This document shows, in pieces, positions 1 through 10,653 of a stretch of DNA of 64,000 bases. Numbering within the stretch: position 1 is the stretch's first letter; each line of letters starts with the position of its first letter. The translations under genes were made by a program, and so were the position numbers. The stretch is from Xenopus tropicalis (taxonomy: Eukaryota > Chordata > Amphibia > Anura > Pipidae): NCBI RefSeq assembly GCF_000004195.4, contig NC_030681.2, positions 26,426,982-26,490,981 of the forward strand, given 5' to 3'. The notes below the pieces were generated by a model, which worked only from the letters and a program-made list of their open reading frames with translations, was not told the DNA's origin and made no database searches.

Positions 1-96
1 CATTTTGCTGTGTCTAGCACAGTTACTGTGGAATTCTGAGAAAACCCCTGCATGGAATATGTGCAAATGGCCATTATATTTCACACTGTATTACAG

Positions 97-456
97 GGTT
101 GGACACTGGGAAAAACCCGGTGGCCACCACCAACCCAGACCTGATCCCCAATGGGGATCCCCCCGGTGTGGCAGCCCCAGTAGACCCTGCACATCCCAGT
201 CCAACTGTGCTGCATTCTGCCCTTGCCGAATGGCCACAGGCCTCTGCGCTCTGTTTTATAGCACTGAGACCTGCAGCCAGGCCTCTGAATAGAACGCTGG
301 CGCATAGATCCCCTCTCCTACCCCCGGACAAATTGCGCTGGAGCAGCAGGAGGCACAGGCTGCTATGGGGCCCTGTCATTGCCACCAGTCCTAAGGCTCA
401 GCTGCATCTCCTGCATTTCAGCATTTTATGTTGTGATCATACTATTTATAAATAAA
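97..456 (+). other. possible alternative 3' exon of plcb4 (speculative)
   Basis: A GC-richer block sits in AT-rich intron sequence just upstream of the plcb4 exon at 661. It begins after a plausible acceptor (TTACAG, ending at 96). One frame stays open from 99 to a TAA at 453-455, and an AATAAA overlaps the stop (about 451-456), as an alternative last exon could show. In the phase-0 frame needed to follow a phase-0 plcb4 exon, however, only about 15 codons are open before a TGA. Rat PLCB4 is known to have a splice form with a different C-terminus, but I cannot match this sequence to it. It may equally be an old repeat. Confidence 0.15.
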
Positions 457-660
457 TATAGGAGTTAAATGATTTGCAAACCACCCCATTCACTTTTTAT
501 TTCAAATGAACACATCCCAACTTTTATGGGGTTATACTGTGAGGCTTTTGGTATTTATGACATTATATTGGTTATTGTAAGCACCTTTATAATATTGCTC
601 CTGTGCTTTTAGGGCATTTTGATTTCATAATGTGACTGAAAATTGCTGTTTCATTTTTAG

Positions 661-747
661 CTGGCAATGAAACAGTCGAAAGACGTTGATCAGCTGTTAA
701 AAAACCAACAAGAACACATGGAGAACCTGGAGAAGCAGAATGAACAG
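661..747 (+). CDS. plcb4: plcb4 penultimate coding exon (phospholipase C beta 4, C-terminal coiled coil)
   Basis: This is an 87-nt exon (29 codons, phase 0 at both ends) flanked by TTCATTTTTAG and CAG|GTACAG. It encodes a charged, heptad-like helix that begins LAMKQSKDVDQLL and ends EKQNEQ. Joined in frame to the exon at 3090 it gives the extreme C-terminus of phospholipase C beta 4. PLC-beta enzymes cleave PIP2 to IP3 and diacylglycerol at the plasma membrane when activated by Gq. This helical C-terminal part serves membrane and Gq association. Earlier exons, including the catalytic X/Y domain, lie left of the window. The identification rests mainly on the paired last exon with its ATVV tail. 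Confidence 0.85.
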
Positions 748-1091
748 GTACAGATATTGCCAGACAGAACTGTCCCAGGGTTCAGTTCCCATTAGAGACA
801 GAGGCTGGAGGGAGCAATGCGGGAAGGTGCAGCCCCACAGCATAAGTACAAACATTAGTATAGAAGGTTAATATTATGCATATATATGTGTGCATATACA
901 GAGCTAGATACTGTAATGTGTGTGTGTATGGTAGAAAAAATCTAGTGGCATAGGGCAATACTCTTACATTAGATTAGTCTTACATTAGACTATTACTCAT
1001 TGCTGGAATACCAAATCTTTCTAAAGATGGGTTTAATACTTTTTTACTTTTGCTTGTGGACACCATACTTTTATTTTTTATATATATATAT

Positions 1092-1391
1092 ATATTGCAG
1101 AAGTAATGCCAGCACACACAGGGTTTCATACAAATGTATATAAAATGATATTTATTGAGAAAAAAGGAGCAAAATAAACATAGCAAGCCTCAAAGTTTCA
1201 TTCCCCACTGGGACTTTCATCAGGAGGCAAAAACTGTCAGGTGCTTCAGTTTTTGCCTCCTGACGAAAGTCCCAGTGGGGACTGAAACGTTGAGGCTTGC
1301 TATGTTTATTTTGCTCCTTTTTTCTCAATAAATATCATTTTATACACATTTGTATGAACCCCTGTGTGTGCTGGCATTACTCCTGCAATAT
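1092..1391. mobile_element. 300-bp foldback (long inverted repeat) element
   Basis: Two arms of about 140 bp are near-perfect reverse complements around a short loop near 1240. The left arm begins ATATTGCAGAAGTAA and the right arm ends TTACTCCTGCAATAT. The same peptide-like frame (starting MLCLFCSFFLNKYHFI) therefore appears on both strands and means nothing. The left end abuts a TA tract. This is probably a MITE of foldback type; I could not define a target-site duplication. Confidence 0.75.
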
Positions 1392-1461
1392 TTTAGTTTA
1401 TATGGCTCTTGCACCCAGGTTGTATTTTTTGTTAGTGGCGTGCACCATTATGATCTCTGTA

Positions 1462-1504
<43 letters not shown>
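1462..1504. repeat. (TA)n microsatellite
   Basis: This is an uninterrupted TA dinucleotide run of about 42 bp inside the plcb4 intron. A shorter TA tract lies at 1079-1095, next to the foldback element. Confidence 0.95.
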
Positions 1505-1505
<1 letters not shown>

Positions 1506-2587
1506 TGTATATATTAAAGTGTCAAATTTCTCCTCTTCTGAGCACTTTTTACATAAATGATATAGTTTCTTTTCATTTCCATAATATCAGAACTTGTACT
1601 CTGCCTATACCATGAATGTGTAGCTTTGCTGATGCAGGATGGGCCCCCCGTATGGGTGGGCATATGTCCAATGCGGCAGGACAGAAATCTGCTCTTACTC
1701 AACCAGAGCTCCTTAATGTTGAATTTCATGTAAGATATGTTCAGATATAATATATAGAGTGTTAGGTAGAAAATGCATAAAATAAAGTGATTAATGAAAT
1801 TCATAAAAATGGGACGTGTCTGGTTTTTAGGGTTGAAATACTAATGCTGTGTTAGTAATCCTGTACCTGAGCATCAGGCCTTTTCATGCATTCCCATCGG
1901 GACATCAGAGCTTTACTCTTTGTATCTATGTGTTTATTTTGCTTCATATCATGTGGCATCATTTTGACATTCCGTGTTATTTTTGTACATACAGCATTTG
2001 AAAGCGTGCCATGCAGTGTCTCAATCACAAGGTATGGATGCACTTCTCTCATCTTCTGCTCTTCTCTACTCTTTCTATTCAATAATCTGATCGAGAAAAA
2101 CATGTTCTTCAGGGATAGGCCGGCCACATTCCACTCTCTGACTGGGATCACTTTCCTTTTATAGTTAAGGATATCATTTAGTTTGGTTCCAAGCCCCCCA
2201 AAATGACTCTTGTACCAGCCGCAGTGATAGGGTGGACTGGTGCTAATGCTAATTTTGTTTCCACGTATAAGATTAACATGATTGGCAGTCACCATTAAAA
2301 GTTAAAATAATGCCAACATATTATTATTTAGTAAATAAAACCTGTTTATCCTGTGTCCCTCACAACTAAGGCAGCTATTTTGCTCCTCCATTGTGCCACT
2401 CAGTACAACTCCAGTCCTCCTGTGTCACTCAGATCCAGTCACTGTGTACTGTTGTACTGGGTAACTCACAGCCATTTTGTTTGCCATGTGGCAGTCATGT
2501 TGCAATTATTCTGCCAGGCGCCAACTCACCCTGTTGCCAATTATTCAGCGGTGGTTTCTAAACTGTGGGATTAGGTAATACCATTTT

Positions 2588-2829
2588 GGTCTTCTAGGTA
2601 CTCCTAGAAGCTTGGTATGAAGGTCAAACAGAAAGGGATATTGTTGGTGGTCTTCTAGGTACTTCTAGAAGCTTGGTATGAAGGTCAAATAGAAACAGAT
2701 TTTGTTGGTGGTCTTCTAGGTACTCCTGGAAGCTTGGTATGAAGGCCAAATAGAAATGGATTTTGTTGGTGGACTTCTAGGTACTCCTGGAAGCTTGGTA
2801 TGAAGGTCAGATAGAAAGGGTTTTTGTTG
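2588..2829. repeat. 61-bp minisatellite, about 4 copies
   Basis: The unit starts GGTCTTCTAGGTACTCCT at 2588, 2649, 2710 and 2771 (third base A in the last copy), an exact 61-bp spacing with few substitutions. It contains TCTAGGTACTNCTAGA-like palindromic bases. It is intronic to plcb4. Confidence 0.9.
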
Positions 2830-3089
2830 TTTGCTGTTCTGTATACATGGCTAATTCAGCAATGTTTGCATATATCTCTAACCTTGTTATGAGTTAAGAT
2901 GGTCCCTCACCAAAGATTCAACCTCCAAGGGAGCTTAAACCAAAAAAGCCTGACTACCACTGCATTAGAATATTTGTAAGGCTACGTGTGTTTTCTTTCC
3001 TTTTCTATACGTATTTCACAATGGTAAACTGACTCCCAGCATATGTTGTCCAATCAAAATGACGTGTTCCTTTTTGATTTGGGCCCAAG

Positions 3090-3158
3090 GCAAAGGAGAT
3101 ACAGCAGATGGTGAAGCTGGAAGCAGAGATGGACCACCGTCCAGCAACTGTTGTGTAA
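3090..3158 (+). CDS. plcb4: plcb4 terminal coding exon, ends in PDZ ligand ATVV
   Basis: The exon opens after GGGCCCAAG (AG at 3088-3089) in phase 0 and encodes 22 residues, [15 protein letters not shown] followed by HRPATVV, then TAA at 3156-3158. The four PLC-beta paralogues have distinct C-terminal PDZ-binding tails, and ATVV is that of PLCB4, so this residue set identifies the gene. The helix continues the coiled coil of the exon at 661-747. The sequence is intact, with no frameshift. Confidence 0.9.
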   Translation, partial: AKEIQQMVKLEAEMDHRPATVV

Positions 3159-4170
3159 AGCTGCAAAATGCAAACTGAAGTGGAGGAATCTTCTGCCCTT
3201 TCAAGAACACTGTAAAATACTGACCACAAACACTGAAGCAAAAGCGTGCTCTCGTGCTGTGCCGTCTGGCCTAGGCAACAGATAAAGGGGCAACTTTTAC
3301 ATTCTAAGATCGGCATGGTTCCTTTTAACATTTTGAGCACTGTTAATATTTATGCTAAAAAGGAATACTGTTTAAGAAAGTGATTTTTATGAAGAGTAAT
3401 AATTCTAATATCATTTTTTTAATTATTTTTACGGTGGTCACTTTATTCTTTTTACTTGGTGCCGTACACATGGAGAAGCGGGGTGTTGGAGCCTCCAGCA
3501 TCAAGGAGACAAATCAGGCCCTAGTTACTTGAATGGTGTATTCCAGGAGCACAAATTAGTGCTGTGGCAGGAGATACTTTGCATCTGGTTCTTTATTAAA
3601 TGGCGGATACTTGCTTGCAAAGCAGCGCGCATGGAGAGCTTGTGCTTGAGCTGAATATACAATGACAGCATTATAGGTCTCCTGGGTTAACAAAACCTGG
3701 CAAGCACCATCTGTTGAGCATCCCCCATAGGCTGAGTGCTGGGAAACCAATAGCCGTTACTCTTGATAGAGAGCAAAATGGTTAGTGAGGGGGTGTTTGC
3801 TAATTGCCTATGGTATCCAAGCAATTTCCTTGCAGCAAGCGCCATGGCACACTTTTTCCACTGACATGGCTTTTTCTTTAGTCTACACACTGGTAAGTTT
3901 AGACTCTTCATCAAATTATTTAGCTATAGTAGAATCAAGGAATTCAGCAAAATCCTGCGTGATACTACTGTATAAAAAAAATCGCATTTGGCACCAAAGA
4001 TATTTAAACGATTCGCGTAACAGAAAATGTCTGTTTCTGATTTCAGATCTGGAATATTTTTTATTATAAACATAATATTTAAATGCCTATATGCCAGTAG
4101 CTTTAATTATTTCATGGGACTGTTTATTCCCCCTCAACCCACCCAACTATCTTGTAGCAAGCTTTTAAGC

Positions 4171-4176
4171 AATAAA
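4171..4176 (+). terminator. plcb4: candidate poly(A) signal of plcb4 (proximal)
   Basis: This is the first AATAAA downstream of the plcb4 stop that lies in repeat-free sequence, about 1.0 kb from the stop. Confidence 0.35.
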
Positions 4177-5255
4177 AATGCCGTCTACCCGCCCATGGGA
4201 AACCAGTGCTCGGATGTTAAAAGGATCATGCAATCGGCACTTTAAGAAACGTTTACATCCAATATTGTACAGAAGATAAATGTTGATTTTAATGCTGCAA
4301 ATTCCAGATATTACAGTGTATTTTAAAGATAGCAAAAAAAAAACGGGAATGATAAAGGTTTGTAACTGTGAAGATGTATAAAGTATTTATACATATATAT
4401 ATATATAAAGATATATATACTTGTACGCAAATATTGTAGAATATTCATGTTAATGCAGGGAGAACACTTTGTAAACTTTCCTATTAGGCGATGTCTGCAT
4501 GTTCTACACTGACCCCTGGATGGTTATGCACAATACCATAGCCATGTTGTACTTCTGTAAATGTATCACACGGTCGTACCACTCTTAATGCCAAACAGGT
4601 TTTTAACATTGCAATGACGTGTCCATTCTAGTTTTGTGATTTTTGTACTGACTGTAAGTCACGGGGCAGGCAACCTGTTGCAGAGGTCCCATCATCCTCG
4701 GCTGCCCGCTGAGAATCATAGGATCGGTAAGCACGGGTTTCTATCCTTAGGCTAATTTTATATACAGCGCCACAGCATAAATACTGTATGCAGAATTTCA
4801 AGCCAATTTTTTTGTGTTTGCTGGGTTTTTTTTTTCTTTCCAAACTGTTTGTTGCAGAGTTGATTTGCATGGGTCCTGCGCCATATAATATTACTGGGCA
4901 AAATGCATGTGCTAGCCATTTACTAGCCACATATCCACGGTGCCAATACCGACGTGACACTAATAGCTTAGAACAAACGGATCTGCTAGCTTTGGAATTC
5001 CAAATTCAAGCAGACTCTTTATCGGTTATCATGGGATCCCCTTCTGTCTGTTGAGCCCCATTTATAGGAAGCTATTCAGTTAAATATAGATAAGTGCAAT
5101 AACAAGTAACCAGTAACCAATTCTCTTTGATAATGACACTTCCAATTTCTTAACCATGTCCATCATATTATAGTGCCATTGCCGCGTGCAAGGCAAGTTT
5201 TTATATTTCCTGTAATGTACATTTCTGAAATATAATGTTGGTGTATATTTACACA

Positions 5256-5261
5256 AATAAA
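5256..5261 (+). terminator. plcb4: candidate poly(A) signal of plcb4 (distal)
   Basis: This AATAAA lies about 2.1 kb after the plcb4 stop, in an AT-rich context. Confidence 0.35.
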
Positions 5262-5281
5262 TATTAAATATCATATTTGCC

Positions 5282-6653
5282 AACCTCTCCCCGATTCTGA
5301 CCTTGGTGATGTCCAGTGTATTGGTAGATAACTTACCTTTTTGTGCCTAAGCCCAATGGTTACTAGTCTCTGTCTTCCACTAACTCACTATTGCCTTTGA
5401 CTCTATGGAATACTCTGTAGCTGTGCCCCGGGGCAGTCTAATAGGAGACTGTCATTGTTTTGTCTTTAATTTTGTGCTTTGGGTTTACTTTATGGGCAAT
5501 GCCACATGGGGGCTTTTGCTTTTCTGTTTTGGGGGTTCATTTGCTTCCTATTATAATGGGAATAAACCTGCTTATGGCACCAGAAATGCAGAGAAATAGC
5601 AATGGACTTTAATGGGAAGCTAATCCCAGCAACCCCTGGTATCTGCCGCTACATAGCCTGCTCATTTAAAGTAGCCTGGCTTCTGAAGCAAAGCTAAGTT
5701 AGTTGTCCATGCAGTATCCTACCCGATCTCAAATGGCAATGCAAACGTCTCAAAAAATTCTTTAAGTATACATGTAGTAGGATGTTTTATGTGTATTTAT
5801 CTTTTAAACACAGCCTTAAGTAACTGACCATAGCCTTCTATTTTCTATTGGTGCGAATTTGCATTAAATCCTGTGTTTTTAAGTTTATCTTGTATGGACG
5901 ATGGTTGTTTGTTTGTTTTTTATTTTAATTGTTTTCTTCAATAAATCTTTTGGTGTTTTACAGTGCTGCATGGTTGTGCAACGGTATTGGGAATTCATTT
6001 GTCTGTGCACCTCTAGTTGTGGTATAGGCCACACACGGCATGATGGCAGGTACAAAATATCATATGGACTGGTTGGTAACTGCTTCTTGTATCAGAAATA
6101 GGTTTCATTGTAAGTAGAAATGGGTTTCATATTAAGTAGGTCAGGTTATTCTCTCAGAAAACAATGAAACCTCTTTACAGCCAACTGCCCCTTATTGCTT
6201 AATTTTTTCCCCCATTGGCCCCTACGAAAATTGCTGGGGGAAGTTCTTAGTAGGCTTAGTTGGTCACTGCCGCTTTAAAATCAGAGGTTCTGGCATTTTA
6301 GGCAGTTTTCAGAGGGGCCAGTGGAGGGGAATTATGGGCTTATTGGCTCCATGTATTTGTACAATTCAGATACAGTGATAAATCCATGAGAGGTACTGCT
6401 GATTCCCTTGAATCTGTTGGATGTTCTTACAAGACTGGGCCCCTACATTACATTGTCACACAAGGGAGGCCAAAATACACTATATGGTCTAAATAACATC
6501 TTGCAGCTGGGAGACAAGGGCAAGGAATCTAAAAGACAAAGGAAAATAATCTGTAATTATGGTATATAAACCCTGGCTCTGGGCTCTTGTGCTTTATTGA
6601 TGCCATAGGGTATTATCAGGGGTGGGCCAAGCCTATATTGCCAGCTAAATCTG
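5282..6653. other. intergenic, no gene seen
   Basis: Unique-looking AT-rich sequence. I see no splice-framed exon or clear repeat in it. A further AATAAA near 5941 leaves a longer plcb4 3' UTR possible. Confidence 0.5.
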
Positions 6654-6961
6654 TTAAAGGAAAGCTATACCCCCAAACAAGCCAAGGCACACATACATGC
6701 TAGGCCCCATCAGCCACTTAATGGACAAAGTTCTGCCTTTTGCTCCCACACTACTTCCTGTTACAGTTAGAGCTGCATTATTTCCTGTCAGCTGATCTCT
6801 GAGGGAGCACCCAGCCCATCACTAAATGGCGGCTCAAGGGAAAAGGGCAATATTTACTGATATATATATTCCAGTTTGGAAAGATTCTTTAACAGGCTAC
6901 TTAATATGATATAAACTATCTATTGGTTAAGTATTCATTCTGGGGTATAGTTTTCCTTTAA
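6654..6961. mobile_element. T2/Kolobok-like MITE (TTAA-bounded), copy 1
   Basis: The element begins TTAAAGGAAAGCTATACCCC and ends GGGGTATAGTTTTCCTTTAA, which gives inverted ends and TTAA at both borders. The TTAAAGG start is the hallmark of the T2 (Kolobok-type) MITEs of Xenopus. A second copy of the body lies at 9325-9626. It has no coding capacity. Confidence 0.8.
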
Positions 6962-7538
6962 GGCTGAGGAGATCGGCGGTGCATAGAGGCTTGTTGTCCC
7001 TGTGCCTTACATAGTAGGCTTCATGCAGTAAGACAACAGCGTATTTAGGACACCTGACAAAGGAAAGAACCAGTTTAACTGACATGGTGCAATACATAAG
7101 AAAATAGAATTGTGTAACGCCAAATAAATCAGTACAGATGACCTTCACTTGTTCCCTGGCTATTTTGCTGACACTATTAAAAGAAACACTAGGCCAGCAC
7201 TTTTTCCTCTGAAAGTAGAATGTAGTCACCTTCAGGGAATGCCAAGTGTAGGCATATACCATCATTATTGTGCTGTCTGTACAGGTTATCAGTATACACC
7301 AAGGGGGGGGGGGGTCTGTAGCTGCTTTGCCTTGTGTTTGCTGTCTATGGAGACTTTCAGCAGTAACATCAGCCCCTCATTGGTTATATGGCAAAGGAGT
7401 AGCACACTGGCAGTGGGGCTTTGGTGGGAAAATCTGAAACATGATGAGATACAGCAAAATCACGAACCCAAACAGTAATAATATCTTTATAGAAGTTGGG
7501 GACGTAATTCAGCAATAATATCATAAGGCTTTAGTCCC

Positions 7539-7980
7539 TTAAAGGGGCAGTTCACGTTTAAGATACATTAGTATGCTAGAGAATGTACTTCCTAGCAACT
7601 ATGCAATTGGTCTTCATTATTTATTTGTTATAGTTTTTTTTCATTATTTCCTTTCTTCCTCTACATCTTTCCAGCTTTTACATTGGGGTCACTGACCCTG
7701 GCAGCCAAAAAACTATTGCTCTGTGAGTTGTTATATTGTATTCCTTATCTTTCTATTTATTCCCTCTTCTATTCATATTCCAGTCTCTCATTCACAGTAC
7801 TGCCTGGTTGCTAAGCTAAGCAAGACACTGGCAACTAGATAGCTGTTGAAATACCAAGCTGGAGAGCTGCTAAACCAAAATCTAAATGACTGAAGAAATA
7901 GAAAATGAAAACCAATTGCAAATTGTCTCAAAATGTCAAAGTCATACTAAAAGTTTATTTCAAGGCAAACAAACCGTTTA
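7539..7980. mobile_element. probable T2-type MITE
   Basis: The left end is TTAAAGGGGCAGTTCACGTT, a start shared by an abundant Xenopus T2 MITE group. The right end near 7960-7980 (AACAAACCGTTTA) looks like a decayed inverted copy. The interior has no gene. Confidence 0.5.
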
Positions 7981-8200
7981 CCTGGTTATAAAAATAAGAA
8001 TAATGTGCTCTTCGGTGAGAAATGTTTTCATAAATATACAATTACAATACCTTTCTTAAATGTGTAAAAATTCTGCAAGGAAATACAATGGAATATGGTC
8101 TTTCCTATCTGAAGAGGAGAGTTCATGTAGGCCTGTCTAGAGAACAAGAGTATGAGATGACTGTGGCATATGGCACAGCCTAGTAATGAGAAGAGTATAA

Positions 8201-8394
8201 GGATGAAGACACACGGAGCTACTAGTAGCATCTACTTCATGGCTACTAAAATAGACAATGCTGATAATTTACTGATAATTGCCTTTACGTGTGTTTTAGC
8301 AGAGCCAATTCTCAGTATTCTCTATGGCAGGGGATCTGGAGTCTAGTAGTCGTGAAAAAGTAGCTGCTACTAGTAGCTCTGTGTGTCTTCACCC
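8201..8394. mobile_element. Harbinger-like MITE (TAA duplication), copy A
   Basis: The long terminal inverted repeat starts GGATGAAGACACACGGAGCT and closes with AGCTCTGTGTGTCTTCACCC. The element is flanked by TAA at 8198-8200 and 8395-8397, the 3-bp TWA duplication typical of PIF/Harbinger. A related copy sits at 12220-12514. Confidence 0.7.
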
Positions 8395-8616
8395 TAACAG
8401 TAATAATAACAAAGAGCGCTTCTGTTTAAGGCATACTTTAGGAGTAATTTATAGCATGAGTTTAGTGTTCCTGCACCAAAGTTCTGTTCCTTTGTTCCAA
8501 AATGGGGCACTATCAGGTCTGTGTCTGTAGGTTTAACTGGGTGTGAATAAAAGTATGTGGCAATGTTGTCTAATGCAGCCTTTCCAACAAAGTACAGCTT
8601 TCAGCATCCTCTATAG

Positions 8617-8916
8617 CAGTGATCCCCAACCAGTGGCTCAGGGGCAACATGTTGCTCCCCAACCCCTTGGATGTTGCTCTCAGTGCCCCCAAACCAGGGA
8701 GTTATTTTTGAATTTCTGACTTTTGGGCAAGTTTTGGTTGAATAAAAACCAGGTGTACTGCCAAACAGAGCCTCATGTAGGCTTCCAGTCCATATAGCCT
8801 AACGCCAATCAGAGCCCCTATTTGTAACCCCAGGAACATTTTCTATGCTTGTGTTGCTCTCCAACTCTTTTTACATTTGAATGTGGCTCTTGGGTAAAAA
8901 AGGTTGGGGATCCCTG
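8617..8916. mobile_element. hAT-type MITE with 8-bp target duplication, copy 1
   Basis: The inverted ends are CAGTGATCCCCAACC and GGTTGGGGATCCCTG. They are flanked by the exact 8-bp duplication CTCTATAG at 8609-8616 and 8917-8924. An 8-bp duplication plus CAGNG ends is diagnostic of hAT transposons. The element is 300 bp and non-autonomous. A diverged copy lies at 62288-62585. Confidence 0.92.
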
Positions 8917-9324
8917 CTCTATAGAATCATTGCTTCTTTTAAGAAGACACTGACACCATATTCTTTATAAACAGTGGAGTTTATACATAAATCTGGCTAA
9001 TTAAAGAACGGTGATTATTTGCCAGTACATCTTGTGACAGTAAAGGTAACATGTACGTACCTGTAACAGAATTACCATACGATACTGTATCTGCTTTACT
9101 ATAAAGTTAGGAATAAAATGCAGCTATTTCGCCGTAAAGGAGTGCTTTACCTTTAGAGACGACTTGCATAGTGAAAACAGTGGTGTTTTAGGACACAAGT
9201 GCAGAGAATAAATGTAAAACCCTTTTTCGTTTACATAAAAATATACTTTTTAGTAGTATGTGCTAAATAGAAAACTGCCATTTTAAGAATTAAGGGCCGC
9301 CCCCTGGGATCATAGGATTCACAG

Positions 9325-9626
9325 TGCACACAAACAAGCCAAGGCACACATACATGCTAGGCCCCATCAGCCAATTAATGGACAGAGTTCTGTTTTTTAC
9401 CTCCCCACTACTTCCTGTTACAGTTAGAGCTGCATTATTTCCTGTCAGCTGATCTCTGAGGGAGCACACAGCCCATCACTAAATGGCGGCTCAAGGGAAA
9501 GGATGTAAAAGGGCAATATTTACTGATATATATATTCCAGTTTGGTGAGATTCTTTAATAGGTCACTTAACATAATATAAACTGTCTGTTGGTTACGTAT
9601 TCATTCTGGGGTATAGTTTCCTTTAA
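9325..9626. mobile_element. T2/Kolobok-like MITE, copy 2 (5' end damaged)
   Basis: The body matches 6660-6961 closely from AACAAGCCAAGGCACACA onward, in the same orientation. The right end GGGGTATAGTTTCCTTTAA is kept, but the left inverted end is lost, so this is an older or truncated insertion. Confidence 0.8.
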
Positions 9627-10258
9627 AAAAAAGTCTGCAATGCGCAATTGAAATTTGCAATGCAATGTCTAATGAACAATATTTCCATTTACAGCTTTTA
9701 TGGAGTTTATGGCAGGCCCCAGCATACTGTAACAAAACCTGAAGCCACCCTGTTTATTTACAAGCCGCTTCTGTAGTCTTTTTGTCTTGTATCCAACTCC
9801 CTTGAATTTGGCCTTGAGTCTATAGCGTGGAGCAGATAAAAGTAAATTGGTCTGAACAAATCTAAATTCATTGGAATGTTTCTATGATTCTGTTACGTGA
9901 TAAGCCATGCTATCAGATAATATTACAAGGATTTACGCGTACTGCAAACAATGTAGGTCTTATTTCTAGTGTTAAAACAGTGGCAGGGACAAAGCCCAGC
10001 ATTTGCCTGAACTGTGGGCAATGAGTTACTGGGTTGCACAGTGTCTGCTTCATCTGTAGCTGTAGAGAATTCCCCCTCCACGGGCATTTACCTACCCAAG
10101 GGCAAGTGGCAGCAAACTGGAAACATGAGCGGGGGGTCCGGCAGCCTGTACTTATGCTACTGACTAGGGGGGCGCTGTCCAAATGCATAAAAGCAACTGA
10201 AAGATACTGTAACTCCATCACCAATAGGACCAGACAGTTTGGTACTTTTATCTTTAAG
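9627..10258. other. intergenic, no gene seen
   Basis: No exon, repeat or regulatory motif stood out. Open frames that start here run into the tandem repeat at 10259. Confidence 0.5.
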
Positions 10259-10530
10259 TCAACTTTGGGCCAGTCCTGCTATGGGCCAGTTGTCCCCGCT
10301 ATGGGGCACTTATTCCCGCTATGGGCCAGTTGTCCCCGCTATGGGGCACTTATTCCCGCTATGGGCCAGTTGTCCCCACTATGGACCAGTTGTCTCCACT
10401 ATGGGCCAGTTATCCCCGCTATGGGCCAGTTGTCTCCACTATGGACCAGTTGTCCCCACTATGGACCAGTTGTCTCCACTATGGGCCAGTTATCCCCAGT
10501 ATGGGCCAGTTGTTCTTGCTATAGGCTAGT
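10259..10530. repeat. 20-bp minisatellite, about 13 copies
   Basis: The unit is CTATGGGCCAGTTGTCCCCG with variants (GGGGCACTTATTCCCG, GACCAGTTGTCTCCA). Because 20 is not a multiple of 3, the array is open in all three + frames, which explains three overlapping open frames of similar composition; none is a gene. The array runs straight into a palindrome at 10514-10653. Confidence 0.92.
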
Positions 10531-10653
10531 TGAACAGATCAACTGCCATGCAGTCCAAGCACACCATGACCGAGAAACAACTAGCCTATAGCAGGAACAG
10601 CTAGCCCATGTGGGTCATGATGTGCTTGGACTGCAATGCAGTTGATCTGTTCA
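10514..10653. repeat. palindromic end piece adjoining the 20-bp array
   Basis: The left arm TGAACAGATCAACTGC at 10531 pairs with GCAGTTGATCTGTTCA ending at 10653. A nested pair, CTATAGGCTAGTTG and CAACTAGCCTATAG, lies within it. The last array unit thus becomes part of a cruciform-capable end, as if the array grew inside a foldback MITE whose other end is not recognisable. Confidence 0.75.

Larger units (their letters stand above)
748..3089 (+). other. plcb4: last intron of plcb4
   Basis: This 2.34-kb intron starts GTACAG and ends CCCAAG. It carries a 300-bp foldback element (1092-1391), a TA microsatellite and a 4-copy 61-bp minisatellite (2588-2829). The rest, including 1505-2587, shows no gene that I can recognise. 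Short open frames here lack splice or coding support. Confidence 0.75.
3159..5281 (+). other. plcb4: probable plcb4 3' UTR
   Basis: After the TAA the sequence is AT-rich, free of recognisable transposons and contains AATAAA at 4171-4176 and 5256-5261. I infer a 3' UTR ending near one of these, with the second fitting the point where the sequence changes character. The true end needs transcript data. Short open frames inside it are not supported as genes. Confidence 0.5.

Noticed and set aside
1297..1560. ORF starting MLCLFCSFFLNKYHFI on both strands
   Set aside because: It is the two arms of one foldback element, so the peptide is duplicated by symmetry.
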